The position numbers were made by a program, and so were the translations under genes. The notes beneath the pieces were generated by a model. The model had not been told where the DNA came from. It saw only the letters and a program-made list of their open reading frames with translations, and did not search any database. From assembly GCA_035763085.1 (NCBI GenBank), contig DASUBV010000366.1:1-34366 (forward strand): a stretch of DNA of 34,366 nt. Direction: 5' to 3'. Shown here piece after piece: positions 21,396 through 32,960 of the stretch; the first letter of the stretch is position 1, and each line of letters begins with the position of its first letter. The stretch comes from DASUBV01 sp035763085. Its GTDB lineage: Bacteria; Actinomycetota; Actinomycetes; Streptosporangiales; Streptosporangiaceae.

Positions 21396-22774
21396 GGGAC
21401 TGGACGGACGGCGGCCAGGAAGCAGGCGGCCCCGCTGCCTGGCTGCTGCGGGGCACCCGGCCGCTGGGCGGCCCGGCCGCCGACATCGTCGTGACCGGCG
21501 GCATCATCACCGACATCACCCCCGCGGGCGCGGCGGCCGCCCCGGCGGGGGCGCAGGTCCTGGACGCGACCGGGCTGATCGCGCTGCCCGGCCTGGTGGA
21601 CCTGCACACCCACCTGCGCGAGCCGGGCCGCGAGGACGCCGAGACGGTGGAGACCGGCACCGCCGCCGCCGCACTCGGCGGCTTCACCGCGGTGCACGCC
21701 ATGGCCAACACCGACCCGGTCGCCGACACCGCCGGCGTGGTCGAGCAGATCTGGCGGCTCGGCCGCCGGGCGGGCCGCTGCGACGTGCGGCCGGTCGGCG
21801 CGGTCACCACCGGCCTGGAGGGCCGCCAGCTCGCCGAGCTCGGGGCGATGCACGACTCACGGGCCCGGGTGCGGATCTTCTCTGACGACGGCCGGTGCGT
21901 GTCGGACGCGGTGCTGATGCGCCGGGCGCTGGAGTACGTCAAGGCCTTCGGCGGGGTCATCGCGCAGCACGCGCAGGAGCCGCGGCTCACCGAAGGCGCG
22001 CAGGTCAACGAGGGCGAGATGTCGGGCCGGCTGGGCCTGGCGGGCTGGCCGGCGGTGGCCGAGGAGGCGATCATCGCCCGGGACTGCCTGCTGACCGCGC
22101 ACGTCGGCTCGGCGCTGCACGTGTGCCACGTCTCCACGGCCGGGTCGGTGGAGATCATCCGCTGGGCCAAGTCCAAGGGCTGGCGGGTCACCGCCGAGGT
22201 CACGCCGCACCACCTGCTGCTGACCGACGAGCTGGCGGCCGGCTATGACCCGGTGTACAAGGTCAACCCGCCGCTGCGCACCGCCGCCGACGTCGAGGCG
22301 CTGCGCGCGGCCCTGGCCGACGGGACGATCGACTGCGTGGCCACCGACCACGCGCCGCACCCGGTGGAAGACAAGGAGACCGAATGGCAGGTCGCCGCAT
22401 TCGGGATGACCGGCCTGGAGACCGCGCTGCGGGTGGTGCAGGAGGCCATGGTGGATAGCGGGCTGCTGGACTGGGCAGGCGTGGCCGACCGGATGTCGGC
22501 CCGCCCGGCCGCCATCGGCCAGCTGGACGGGGCCGGCACCGGCGGGGCTGCCGCCGGCGGCCCGGCCGCCGAGGTGCACGGCCGCCCGCTGGAGCCGGGC
22601 GGGCCGGCCAACATCGTGCTCTACGACCCGGCCGCGCGCAGTTCCGTCGACCCGGCCGGGCATGCCTCGCGCAGCCGCAACTCGCCGTTCGCCGGGATGA
22701 TCCTGCCGGGCCAGGTCCAGGCCACGTTCCTGCGCGGCACCGCCACGGTGCTGGACGGGAAGCTGGCCCGGTGA
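21392..22774 (+). CDS. pyrC: Dihydroorotase (class I)
   Basis: Closes carbamoyl-aspartate to dihydroorotate. 460 residues from GTG 21392, whose GTGA overlaps the pyrB stop. Zinc ligands H72 and H74 in LVDLHTHLREPGRED; also FTAVHAMANTDPV, IFSDDGRCVSD, IAQHAQEP, LHVCHVSTAGSVE, VTPHHLLLTDE, and D319-H-A-P-H323 with the catalytic Asp. Typical class I length apart from a Gly/Ala-rich insertion (GAGTGGAAAGGPAAEVHG) near residues 380-395. Its stop overlaps the carA start by GTGA. Confidence 0.96.
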   Translation: MRDWTDGGQEAGGPAAWLLRGTRPLGGPAADIVVTGGIITDITPAGAAAAPAGAQVLDATGLIALPGLVDLHTHLREPGREDAETVETGTAAAALGGFTAVHAMANTDPVADTAGVVEQIWRLGRRAGRCDVRPVGAVTTGLEGRQLAELGAMHDSRARVRIFSDDGRCVSDAVLMRRALEYVKAFGGVIAQHAQEPRLTEGAQVNEGEMSGRLGLAGWPAVAEEAIIARDCLLTAHVGSALHVCHVSTAGSVEIIRWAKSKGWRVTAEVTPHHLLLTDELAAGYDPVYKVNPPLRTAADVEALRAALADGTIDCVATDHAPHPVEDKETEWQVAAFGMTGLETALRVVQEAMVDSGLLDWAGVADRMSARPAAIGQLDGAGTGGAAAGGPAAEVHGRPLEPGGPANIVLYDPAARSSVDPAGHASRSRNSPFAGMILPGQVQATFLRGTATVLDGKLAR

Positions 22775-23977
22775 CCGCGCCCGCCACTGCGGCCAGTCCC
22801 GCCAGCGCCGCCATCCCCGACCCCGGTGCCCCCGCCCTGCTGGTCCTGGAGGACGGCGTCACGTTCGGTGGCCGTGCCTTCGGCGCGCCGGGCGAGAGCT
22901 TCGGCGAGATGGTCTTCAGCACCGGCATGACCGGCTACCAGGAGACCCTGACCGACCCGTCGTACTGCGGCCAGATCGTGGCCATGACCGCGCCGCATAT
23001 CGGCAACACCGGCATCAATGACGAGGACGACGAATCGCGGCGGATCTGGGTCAGCGGCTACGTCGTGCGCGAGCCCGCCCGGATCGCCTCCAGCTGGCGG
23101 GCCCGCCGCAGCCTGGACGACGAGCTGCGGGCGCAGGGCATCACCGGCATCGCGATGCCGGGCACCCGGGCCCTGACCCGGCACCTGCGCGACCGCGGCG
23201 CCATGCGCGCCGGGGTCTCCAGCACCGAGGCCGACCCGCAGGCGCTGCTGCGCCGGGTCCTGGACAGCCCCGCCATGACCGGCGCCGACCTGGCCCGCCG
23301 GGTCAGCACCCCGGAGCCGTACCTGGTCGCGCCGCCGGACGGCACGCCGACCCGGTTCACGGTCGCGGCGGTCGACCTGGGCATCAAGGCCGCCACCCCC
23401 GGCTACCTGGCCCGGCTCGGCTGCGCGGTGCACGTGCTGCCGGCCACCGCGACGGCGGCTGACATCCAGGCGCTCAACCCGGACGGCGTCTTCTTCGCCA
23501 ACGGGCCCGGCGACCCGGCGGCGCTGGGCTACGCGGTCGAGGCGATGACCGGGGTGCTGCGGGCCGGGCTGCCGGTGTTCGGCATCTGCCTGGGCAGCCA
23601 GATCCTCGGCCGGGCGCTCGGCCTGGACACCTACAAGCTGCGGTTCGGTCACCGCGGCGTCAACCAGCCGGTGGCCGACCTGCGCACCGGCCGGGTCGAG
23701 ATCACCAGCCACAACCACGGGTTCGCGGTCGCGATGCCCCCCGGCTACGGCCAGGACGGCCGCCGGGCCGCCCCGGACGGCGGGCCGGCCCGGTTCGGCA
23801 CCGCGCTCGGCGCCGCCGAGGTCACCCACGTCAACCTCAACGACGGCGTCGTCGAGGGCCTGCGGCTGCTGGATGCCCCGGCCTTCGCCGTCCAGTACCA
23901 CCCCGAGGCCGCGCCCGGCCCGCACGACGCGGCCGGCCTGTTCACCCGGTTCTGCGAGCTCATGGAGGGCGGGGCCC

Positions 23978-23985
<8 letters not shown>
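22771..23985 (+). CDS. carA: Carbamoyl-phosphate synthase small (glutaminase) subunit
   Basis: Supplies ammonia from glutamine to CarB. 404 residues: N-terminal domain ALLVLEDGVTFGGRAFG ... GEMVFSTGMTGYQETLTDPSY, then the class I amidotransferase with nucleophile C273 in FGICLGSQILGRALG, the GHRGVNQPV loop and H377-P-E379 in VQYHPEAAPGPHD. Slightly longer than E. coli CarA because of a disordered N terminus (20 Ala/Pro/Ser residues) and a loop near residue 330. GTGA overlap with pyrC. The end overlaps carB by eight nt. Confidence 0.97.
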
Positions 23986-27304
<3,319 letters not shown>

Positions 27305-27323
27305 GCAGAAGGATGAACGGCAA

Positions 27324-28334
27324 GTGAGCCACAGCGAGACCGAGGTGCAGGCCGGGCCCGTGCAGGTGCGCGGCACGGTGCTGACCGTGCGCCGGGTGGA
27401 TGCCTACTACGCGATGACCGTGGTGGCGCCGGGGGTGGCGGCCCGGTTCCGGCCCGGCCAGTTCATCGCGATCGCCGTCGGCGGTGACGACACCGCCATG
27501 CTGCTGCGCCGGGCGTTCTCCATTCATGATGTCCGGCCTGACCACGGCGGCACCGTCGAGTTCGTGTTCGCCGTGCACGGCAGCGGCACCCGGTGGCTGG
27601 CCGAGCGCCGGGCCCGCGACGTGCTGGACATCACCGGGCCGCTGGGCCGCCCGTTCCCGGTGCCCCGCGACCCGGCCAGCTGCCTGCTGGTAGGCGGCGG
27701 GTACGGCAGCGCGCCGCTGTTCGCGCTGGCCACCCGGCTGCGCGAACGGCGCTGCACGGTCGACTTCCTGATCGGGGCAGCCAGCGGCGACCGGGTGTTC
27801 GGCGCGCTCACCGCGCGGCGGACCGGCCGGACCGCCACCATCACCACCGAGGACGGCTCGCTGGGCGTGCGCGGCCTGGTCACCGACGTGCTCGGCCAGG
27901 TGATCCACGAGGCCCGCACCGACGTCATCTACGCCTGCGGGCCGATGCCCATGCTGCGCCAGGTGACCGCCCTGGCCGGGCGCTACGACATCCCCGTGCA
28001 GGCCTGCGTCGAGGAGCAGATGGCCTGCGGCATCGGGGTCTGCATGACCTGCGTGCTGCCGGTGACCGGCAGCGACGGGATTACCCGGATGGTGCGCTCG
28101 TGCACCGACGGGCCGGTCTTCCGCGGCGAGCAGGTGCGCTGGGACGACGTGGGCACCATCCCGTTCGACGCGTTCGGCGCGCCCGGCTGGGAGCCGCGGA
28201 CCCGGCGGGCCGCGGCGGCCACCGAGGACGGCGCGCGCAGCGCGGCCAGCCGGGACGGCCCGCGGGGCCGCGCCGCGCCCGGCCGCGCCGCCCCGGCCGC
28301 ACCTGGCCCGGCGAGGCGGTCACGTCATGACTGA
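27324..28334 (+). CDS. pyrK: Dihydroorotate dehydrogenase electron-transfer subunit
   Basis: FAD/[2Fe-2S] subunit that passes electrons from class IB PyrD to NAD+. 336 residues from GTG 27324 (AGAAGGA ten nt upstream). FAD domain: FRPGQFIAIAVGG, LLRRAFSIHDV, GSGTRWLAERRARDVLDITGPLGRPF. NAD domain: CLLVGGGYGSAPLFALA, DVIYACGPMPML. Iron-sulfur ligands C235-x4-C240-x2-C243-x16-C260 are intact. The last 60 residues are an Arg/Ala/Pro-rich tail not found in usual PyrK (about 260 residues). Overlaps pyrD by eight nt, which supports a working PyrK-PyrD pair. Confidence 0.94.
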   Translation: MSHSETEVQAGPVQVRGTVLTVRRVDAYYAMTVVAPGVAARFRPGQFIAIAVGGDDTAMLLRRAFSIHDVRPDHGGTVEFVFAVHGSGTRWLAERRARDVLDITGPLGRPFPVPRDPASCLLVGGGYGSAPLFALATRLRERRCTVDFLIGAASGDRVFGALTARRTGRTATITTEDGSLGVRGLVTDVLGQVIHEARTDVIYACGPMPMLRQVTALAGRYDIPVQACVEEQMACGIGVCMTCVLPVTGSDGITRMVRSCTDGPVFRGEQVRWDDVGTIPFDAFGAPGWEPRTRRAAAATEDGARSAASRDGPRGRAAPGRAAPAAPGPARRSRHD

Positions 28335-29289
28335 CCTGCGGACCCGGCTGGGTCACGTCGAGCTGCCCAACCCGATCCTGACCGCCTCGGGCTGCGCCAG
28401 CGCGGGCCGCGAGCTGGCCCAGTTCATCGACGTCTCCAAGATCGGCGCCATCGTCACCAAGTCGGTCATGCTCGGCCCGCGGGCGGGCCGGCCCACCTCG
28501 CGGATGGCCGAGACGCCCAGCGGCATGCTCAACTCGATCGGCCTGCAGGGTCCCGGCATCGACTCGTTCCTGCAGCGCGACCTGCCCTGGCTGCTGTCGC
28601 GGGGCGCCCGGGCCGTGGTGTCGATCGCGGGCGGCACCGTGGCCGAGTACGCCGAGCTGGCGGGCCGGCTGTCGGACGCGGCGGGCGTGACCGCCATCGA
28701 GGTCAACATCTCCTGCCCCAATGTCGAGCACCGCGGGCAGGTGTTCGCCTGCGACCCGGCCGCGTCGGCATCGGTGATCGAGGCGGTGCGCGGACGCGCT
28801 CGTTATGACATCCCGGTGTTCGCCAAGCTGTCCCCGGACGTCACCGACATCGTGGCCATCGCCAAGGCCTGCGTCACCGCCGGGGCCGACGGGCTGTCGC
28901 TGATCAACACGCTGCTCGGGATGGTCATCGACACCGACACCATGCGCCCGGCGCTGGCCGGGGTGACCGGCGGGCTGTCCGGGCCGGCCATCCGGCCGGT
29001 GGCGGTGCGGTGCATCTGGCAGGTCCGCGAGGCGCTGCCGGACGTGCCGGTCATCGGCATGGGCGGGGTCAAGACCGGGCGGGACGCGCTGGAGCTGATC
29101 CTGGCCGGGGCATCGATGGTCAGCGTCGGCACCACCATCTTCCACGACCCGTCGGCGTGCGCGCGGGTGCTGCGCGAGCTGGATGAGGAACTGGGGCGGC
29201 GGGGCATCGAGCGGCTGTCGGACGTCGTCGGGCTGGCGCACGAGCCGCGCGCGACGCCCCGGCGGCGGCTGTCCGGCCTGCGCGAGTAG
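28327..29289 (+). CDS. pyrD: Dihydroorotate dehydrogenase, class IB
   Basis: Oxidises dihydroorotate to orotate. 320 residues, FMN TIM barrel: LPNPILTASGC, GAIVTKSVMLGPRAGRP, MLNSIGLQGPG, the catalytic cysteine C130 in VNISCPNVEH (Cys, not the Ser of class II), FAKLSPDVTD, LSLINTLLGM, GLSGPAIRPVAVR and VPVIGMGGVKTG. Soluble: no N-terminal membrane helix. Class IB with adjacent pyrK means NAD+ is the final acceptor, unlike the quinone-linked class II enzyme of many other actinobacteria. Confidence 0.96.
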   Translation: MTDLRTRLGHVELPNPILTASGCASAGRELAQFIDVSKIGAIVTKSVMLGPRAGRPTSRMAETPSGMLNSIGLQGPGIDSFLQRDLPWLLSRGARAVVSIAGGTVAEYAELAGRLSDAAGVTAIEVNISCPNVEHRGQVFACDPAASASVIEAVRGRARYDIPVFAKLSPDVTDIVAIAKACVTAGADGLSLINTLLGMVIDTDTMRPALAGVTGGLSGPAIRPVAVRCIWQVREALPDVPVIGMGGVKTGRDALELILAGASMVSVGTTIFHDPSACARVLRELDEELGRRGIERLSDVVGLAHEPRATPRRRLSGLRE

Positions 29290-29312
29290 CGCCGCGCTGG
29301 CGCAGTGCTGGC

Positions 29313-29378
29313 CCAGGGGGGTCACCCCCTGGAACGCCCCCGGACCGGGGCCCGCCCCCGGACCCCGGGAGGGGGCGG
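29313..29378. repeat. Two strong palindromes between pyrD and pyrF
   Basis: CCAGGGGG/CCCCCTGG (29313-29332, eight-bp stem, GTCA loop) is followed by CCGCCCCC/GGGGGCGG (29352-29378, eight-bp stem). In between, CCCCCGGACC occurs twice. There is no U-run. They may act as a terminator or mRNA-stabilising element splitting pyrF from the upstream genes, or be a dispersed palindromic repeat. Confidence 0.6.
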
Positions 29379-29426
29379 TAAATAAGACACCACAGCGGGC
29401 AGGAAGGCCCAGTGAGGAGAAACATC

Positions 29427-30134
29427 GTGACCGGCCTGGCACCGATTGCCGTAGCCCTGGACGCGCCGGATCTGGATACCGCGGCGCGCTGGGCGGCCCT
29501 GGTTACCCCGCATGTCTCGACCGTGAAAATCGGCCTGGAACTTTACCTGCGCTACGGCCCGGACGCGGTGGCCTCTATCCGCGGCGCCAGCGCCGTGGAC
29601 GTTTTCCTTGACCTGAAGCTGCATGACATCCCGGCCACCGTGGCGGGGGCCGCCAGCGCGGTCGCGCGGCTGCGCCCGGCGCTGCTGACGGTGCACGCGG
29701 CGGCCGGGCCGGCGGCCATCCGGGCGGCGGCCCGGGCGGTCCCGGACACCCGGATCGTGGCGGTCACGGTGCTGACCTCGCTGTCCGATGCCGACCTGGG
29801 CCTGCTCGGCCTGGCCGGGCCGGTCAGCGACGCCGTGCGGCGGCTGGCGGCGCTGTCGGTGGCCGCCGGAGCCACCGGGCTGGTGTGCTCGCCGCGTGAG
29901 GTCGCCGCGGTCCGCGGCGAGGTTGGCGACGACATCGCGATCATCACCCCCGGCGTCCGCCCGGCCGGGGCCGAGGCGCACGATCAGGCCCGGATCGCCA
30001 CCCCGGTGGAGGCACTGCGGGCCGGCGCGGACCTGCTCGTGATCGGCCGCCCGATCACTGGCGCGGCCGATCCCGGCGCCGCCGCGGCCGCCATTGCCGC
30101 CTCGCTGCGCAAGGCCGAGGTGGCCGGGCGCTGA
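29427..30134 (+). CDS. pyrF: Orotidine 5'-phosphate decarboxylase
   Basis: Final step to UMP. 235 residues: IAVALDAPDLDTA, VSTVKIGLELYLRYG, the catalytic DLKLHDIPATV (Asp-x-Lys-x-x-Asp), LLTVHAAAG, IVAVTVLTSLSD, GLVCSPREVAAVR, IITPGVRPAG and LLVIGRPITGAADP. This is the short subgroup (DxKxxD) rather than the long mycobacterial form. Start GTG 29427 has GAGGAG seven nt upstream; GTG 29412 is the alternative. It lies after a 137-bp gap holding two palindromes, so it may be transcribed partly on its own. pyrE is not in the window. Confidence 0.95.
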   Translation: MTGLAPIAVALDAPDLDTAARWAALVTPHVSTVKIGLELYLRYGPDAVASIRGASAVDVFLDLKLHDIPATVAGAASAVARLRPALLTVHAAAGPAAIRAAARAVPDTRIVAVTVLTSLSDADLGLLGLAGPVSDAVRRLAALSVAAGATGLVCSPREVAAVRGEVGDDIAIITPGVRPAGAEAHDQARIATPVEALRAGADLLVIGRPITGAADPGAAAAAIAASLRKAEVAGR

Positions 30135-30250
30135 CACCTGCCTGGACTGCTGTGCTGTACGCTCGCGCACCAGATCGGCTACGCTGAGTCTTAAGTCGAA
30201 TGCGTCCCGTAATAATGGGCAATTTGTGACGGCGATAACGGGGGTTCGCG

Positions 30251-30279
30251 TTGCCGATGCGGGCCGCTTTCGCTAGTTT
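30251..30279 (+). promoter_or_regulatory. mihF promoter
   Basis: TTGCCG (30251-30256), exactly 17 nt, TAGTTT (30274-30279); predicted start near 30286. The region 30170-30310 is clearly AT-richer than its surroundings, as expected for a strong promoter. Same -35 and spacer as at 4245-4217. Confidence 0.65.
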
Positions 30280-30282
30280 CCC

Positions 30283-30300
30283 CTCGCGGAGCGAGTTTTT
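30283..30300 (+). terminator. Short hairpin with U5 in the mihF leader
   Basis: CTCGC-GGA-GCGAG followed by TTTTT. The stem is only five bp, but it is one of just two intrinsic-terminator-like shapes with a U-run noted in this GC-rich window. It sits between the mihF promoter and its ribosome site, so attenuation is possible, unless it is the very 5' end of the mRNA acting as a stabiliser. Confidence 0.4.
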
Positions 30301-30327
30301 CGATACGAAACCCGAGGTGACCTCAGC

Positions 30328-30645
30328 GTGGCTCTTCCTCCACTTACCCCCGAGCAGCGGGCGGCGGCGCTTGAGAAGGCGGCCAAGGCGCGCAAAGACC
30401 GTGCGGAGGTTAAGAACCGGCTCAAGCACGGTTCCACGACCCTGCCCCAGGTCCTTAAGGAGGGCCAGACCGACGATGTTGTCGGGAAGATGAAGGTCTC
30501 GGCCCTTCTGGAGTCCATGCCTGGCGTGGGCAAGGTCCGGGCCAAGCAGATCATGGAGCGTCTGGGCATTGCCGAGTCGCGGCGTGTCCGCGGCCTCGGC
30601 GCCAACCAGCGCACCGCGCTGGAGAATGAGTTCAAGGACATCTGA
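30328..30645 (+). CDS. mihF: Integration host factor, actinobacterial type (mIHF)
   Basis: 105 residues, same size as the mycobacterial protein. Basic, helical N terminus (PPLTPEQRAAALEKAAKARKDRAEVKNRLK), KVSALLESMPGVGKVRAKQIMERLGIAESRRVRGLGANQRTALENEF: the helix-two-turn-helix DNA-binding fold of mIHF, unrelated to E. coli IHF. An essential nucleoid protein in mycobacteria and a developmental factor in Streptomyces. GTG 30328 with GAGGTGA seven nt upstream. The order pyrF-mihF-gmk-rpoZ is conserved in actinobacteria. Confidence 0.96.
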   Translation: MALPPLTPEQRAAALEKAAKARKDRAEVKNRLKHGSTTLPQVLKEGQTDDVVGKMKVSALLESMPGVGKVRAKQIMERLGIAESRRVRGLGANQRTALENEFKDI

Positions 30646-30683
30646 CCAGAGTTCAGGCGTCACTGACGGGGGCGGGGGATACC

Positions 30684-31298
30684 GTGTCAGCAGCAGCAGG
30701 CTCAGCCGCTGTGCGCGACCCGGCTGACCGGTCCCCTGTTCCCGCCCGTCTCACAGTGCTGTCCGGTCCCTCCGGGGTCGGCAAGAGCACTGTGGTAACA
30801 CGGTTGCGGAAAGAGCAGCCGCAGATTTGGCAATCAGTGTCGGTCACCACCCGGCCGCCGCGGCCGGGCGAGGTTGATGGCCGCGAGTATTTCTTCGTCA
30901 GCGAACGCCAATTTGACGTAATGGCGGCGGGCGGAAAACTGCTCGAATGGGCTCAGTTCGCGGGGAATAAGTACGGCACCCCGCGAGAGCCGGTGACCGA
31001 GCGGCTGGCGGCCGGAATCCCGACATTGCTGGAGATCGACGTCGCCGGCGCCCGCCAGGTCCGCCACTCGCTGCCGGGGGCCCTGCTGGTGTTCCTGGCC
31101 CCGCCCTCCTGGGACGAGCTGGTCCGCCGGCTGACCGGCCGCGATACCGAGCCGCCTGAGGTCATCGGGCGGCGGCTGGCGGCGGCCAGGGACGAGCTGG
31201 CGGCCGGGCCGGAATTCGACATCACCCTTGTCAACACGGCCGTCGATGATGTATGCGATCAGCTGGTAGCCTTGATGACTGCCCAGCTCGCGAGCTGA
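30684..31298 (+). CDS. gmk: Guanylate kinase
   Basis: Phosphorylates GMP to GDP. 204 residues: P-loop LSGPSGVGKSTVV, SVSVTTRPPRPGEVDGREYFFV (GMP binding), LLEWAQFAGNKYGTP, LLEIDVAGARQVR, FLAPPSWDELVRRLTGRDTE, EFDITLVNTAVDDV. The first 20 residues are a variable extension. GTG 30684 has GGGGGAT just upstream, 38 bp after mihF. Confidence 0.96.
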   Translation: MSAAAGSAAVRDPADRSPVPARLTVLSGPSGVGKSTVVTRLRKEQPQIWQSVSVTTRPPRPGEVDGREYFFVSERQFDVMAAGGKLLEWAQFAGNKYGTPREPVTERLAAGIPTLLEIDVAGARQVRHSLPGALLVFLAPPSWDELVRRLTGRDTEPPEVIGRRLAAARDELAAGPEFDITLVNTAVDDVCDQLVALMTAQLAS

Positions 31299-31339
31299 GG
31301 CATCCCCAGACTTGCTGATCCCAGACCGGAAGGCACCTA

Positions 31340-31606
31340 GTGGCTGCGACTCCGTCCGCCGAGGGCATCATCAGCCCGCCCATCGATGATCTCCTGCAGG
31401 TCGTGGACTCCAAGTACGGCCTGGTGATCATGGCGTCCAAGCGCGCCCGCCAGATCAACGCCTACTACGCCCAGCTCGGCGAGGGCCTGCTGGAGTACGT
31501 GGGACCCCTGGTGGAGACCAGGGTCCAGGAGAAGCCGCTGTCGATCGCCCTGCGTGAGATCAGCGACCGGCTGCTGACCGCCGAGCTCCCGCCCGCCGAG
31601 TCCTGA
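31340..31606 (+). CDS. rpoZ: RNA polymerase omega subunit
   Basis: 88 residues, typical actinobacterial length. ISPPIDDLLQVVDSKYGLVIMASKRARQINAYY is the conserved omega core that clamps the beta' C terminus; LSIALREISDRLL is the last helix. GTG 31340 with GGAAGG upstream, 41 bp after gmk. Part of the gmk-rpoZ-coaBC row. Confidence 0.96.
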   Translation: MAATPSAEGIISPPIDDLLQVVDSKYGLVIMASKRARQINAYYAQLGEGLLEYVGPLVETRVQEKPLSIALREISDRLLTAELPPAES

Positions 31607-31647
31607 GCCCGGCACCGCCGGAGCCAGCGAAGCCTCCGGGACTGCCG

Positions 31648-32862
31648 ATGCGGATCATCCTGGGCGTCAGCGCCGGGATCGCGGCGTACAAGGCCTGCGA
31701 GCTGCTGCGGCTGCTCACCGAGGCCGGTCACGATGTCCGGGTCGTGCCGACCCCCGACTCCCTGAATTTTGTCGGCGCTGCCACCTGGGCGGCGCTGTCC
31801 GGGCAGCCCGTCACCACCACGCCATGGGATGGCGTCGAGCAGGTGCCGCACGTGCGGCTCGGCCAGGAGGCCGACCTCGTCATCGTCGCCCCGGCCACCG
31901 CCGACCTGATGGCCAGGGCGGCCGCCGGGATGTCGGACGACCTGCTGACCGCCGTGCTGCTGACGGCCCGCTGCCCGGTGGTCATGGCCCCGGCGATGCA
32001 CACCGAGATGTGGCAGCACCCGGCCAGCCGGGCCAACGTGGCGACGCTGCGCGACCGGGGCGTCATCGTCCTGGAGCCGGCGTCCGGGCGGCTGACCGGT
32101 GCCGATTCCGGGCCGGGGCGGCTGCCCGAGCCCGCGAGCCTGTACGCCGTCGCGGTCCGGGTCCTGGCCCGCGGCGCGGCCGCGCTCACCCCTGACCTGG
32201 CCGGCCGCCACGTGCTGATCTCGGCCGGCGGCACCCGCGAGGAGCTGGACCCGGTCCGCTATCTCGGCAACCGGTCCTCCGGCCGCCAGGGCTACGCGCT
32301 GGCCAGCACCGCCGCCAGCCGCGGCGCGCAGGTCACCGTGGTCGCCGCCAACACCGAGCTGCCCGACCCGGCCGGCGCCCGGGTGCTGCGGGCCGGGTCG
32401 GCCCGCGGGCTGCGCGAGTGCCTGCTCGCCGAGGCGCCGCACGCCGATGCCATCGTGATGGCCGCGGCCGTGGCCGACTTCCGGCCCGCGCAGCGCAGCG
32501 ACACCAAGATCAAGAAGTCGGCCGGGCCGCCCGGACCGGTGGAGCTGACCGAGAACCCGGACGTGCTGCGCGACCTGGTCGCCGCGCGCGGCCGCGGTGC
32601 CGCCCGGCCGGGCCAGGTCATCGTCGGCTTCGGCGCGGAGACCGGGGACGTCCTGGAGCATGGCCGGGCCAAGCTCGCGGCCAAGGGCTGCGACCTGCTG
32701 GTGGTCAACCAGGTCGGGCCGGGACTGGCGTTCGGCACCGCTGACAACGAGGCCGTCGTGCTGAGCGCGGACGGCCCGGAGGTGAAGGTCGCGCGCGGGC
32801 CCAAGGAGGTCCTCGCCGACGTGATCTGGGATCTGGTCGCGCAGCGCCTGCCGCCGGGCTGA
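31648..32862 (+). CDS. coaBC: Bifunctional phosphopantothenoylcysteine decarboxylase / synthetase
   Basis: Two steps of coenzyme A synthesis. 404 residues. CoaC (1-180): MRIILGVSAGIAAYKACELLRLL (FMN fold) and the active-site PAMHTEMW, the actinobacterial form of PxMNxxMW. CoaB (185-404): HVLISAGGTREELDPVRYLGNRSSGRQGYALA, VMAAAVADFRP, the KIKK lysine motif, TENPDVL and VVNQVG. ATG 31648 lacks a strong ribosome site; it follows rpoZ by 41 bp. Confidence 0.96.
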   Translation: MRIILGVSAGIAAYKACELLRLLTEAGHDVRVVPTPDSLNFVGAATWAALSGQPVTTTPWDGVEQVPHVRLGQEADLVIVAPATADLMARAAAGMSDDLLTAVLLTARCPVVMAPAMHTEMWQHPASRANVATLRDRGVIVLEPASGRLTGADSGPGRLPEPASLYAVAVRVLARGAAALTPDLAGRHVLISAGGTREELDPVRYLGNRSSGRQGYALASTAASRGAQVTVVAANTELPDPAGARVLRAGSARGLRECLLAEAPHADAIVMAAAVADFRPAQRSDTKIKKSAGPPGPVELTENPDVLRDLVAARGRGAARPGQVIVGFGAETGDVLEHGRAKLAAKGCDLLVVNQVGPGLAFGTADNEAVVLSADGPEVKVARGPKEVLADVIWDLVAQRLPPG

Positions 32863-32918
32863 CCTGCGGCAAGTCGCGTGCGGGGGAGAGATCCCGCGCG
32901 CGCTGGCAGGGCCGCGGA

Positions 32919-32939
32919 TAAGCTGTGCCCGAGTAAAGT
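32919..32939 (+). promoter_or_regulatory. Candidate -10 elements upstream of metK
   Basis: TAAGCT (32919-32924) and TAAAGT (32934-32939) in the 98-bp gap after coaBC. TAAAGT is nine nt before ATG 32949; TAAGCT would start a short leader ahead of GTG 32961. No -35 is convincing. No SAM riboswitch core fits in this short gap. Confidence 0.35.
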
Positions 32940-32960
32940 CCAAGAGAAATGGGTGGTCAG

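Noticed and set aside
32863..32960. SAM riboswitch before metK
   Set aside because: The gap is 98 bp, lacks the core motifs, and contains likely promoter elements.
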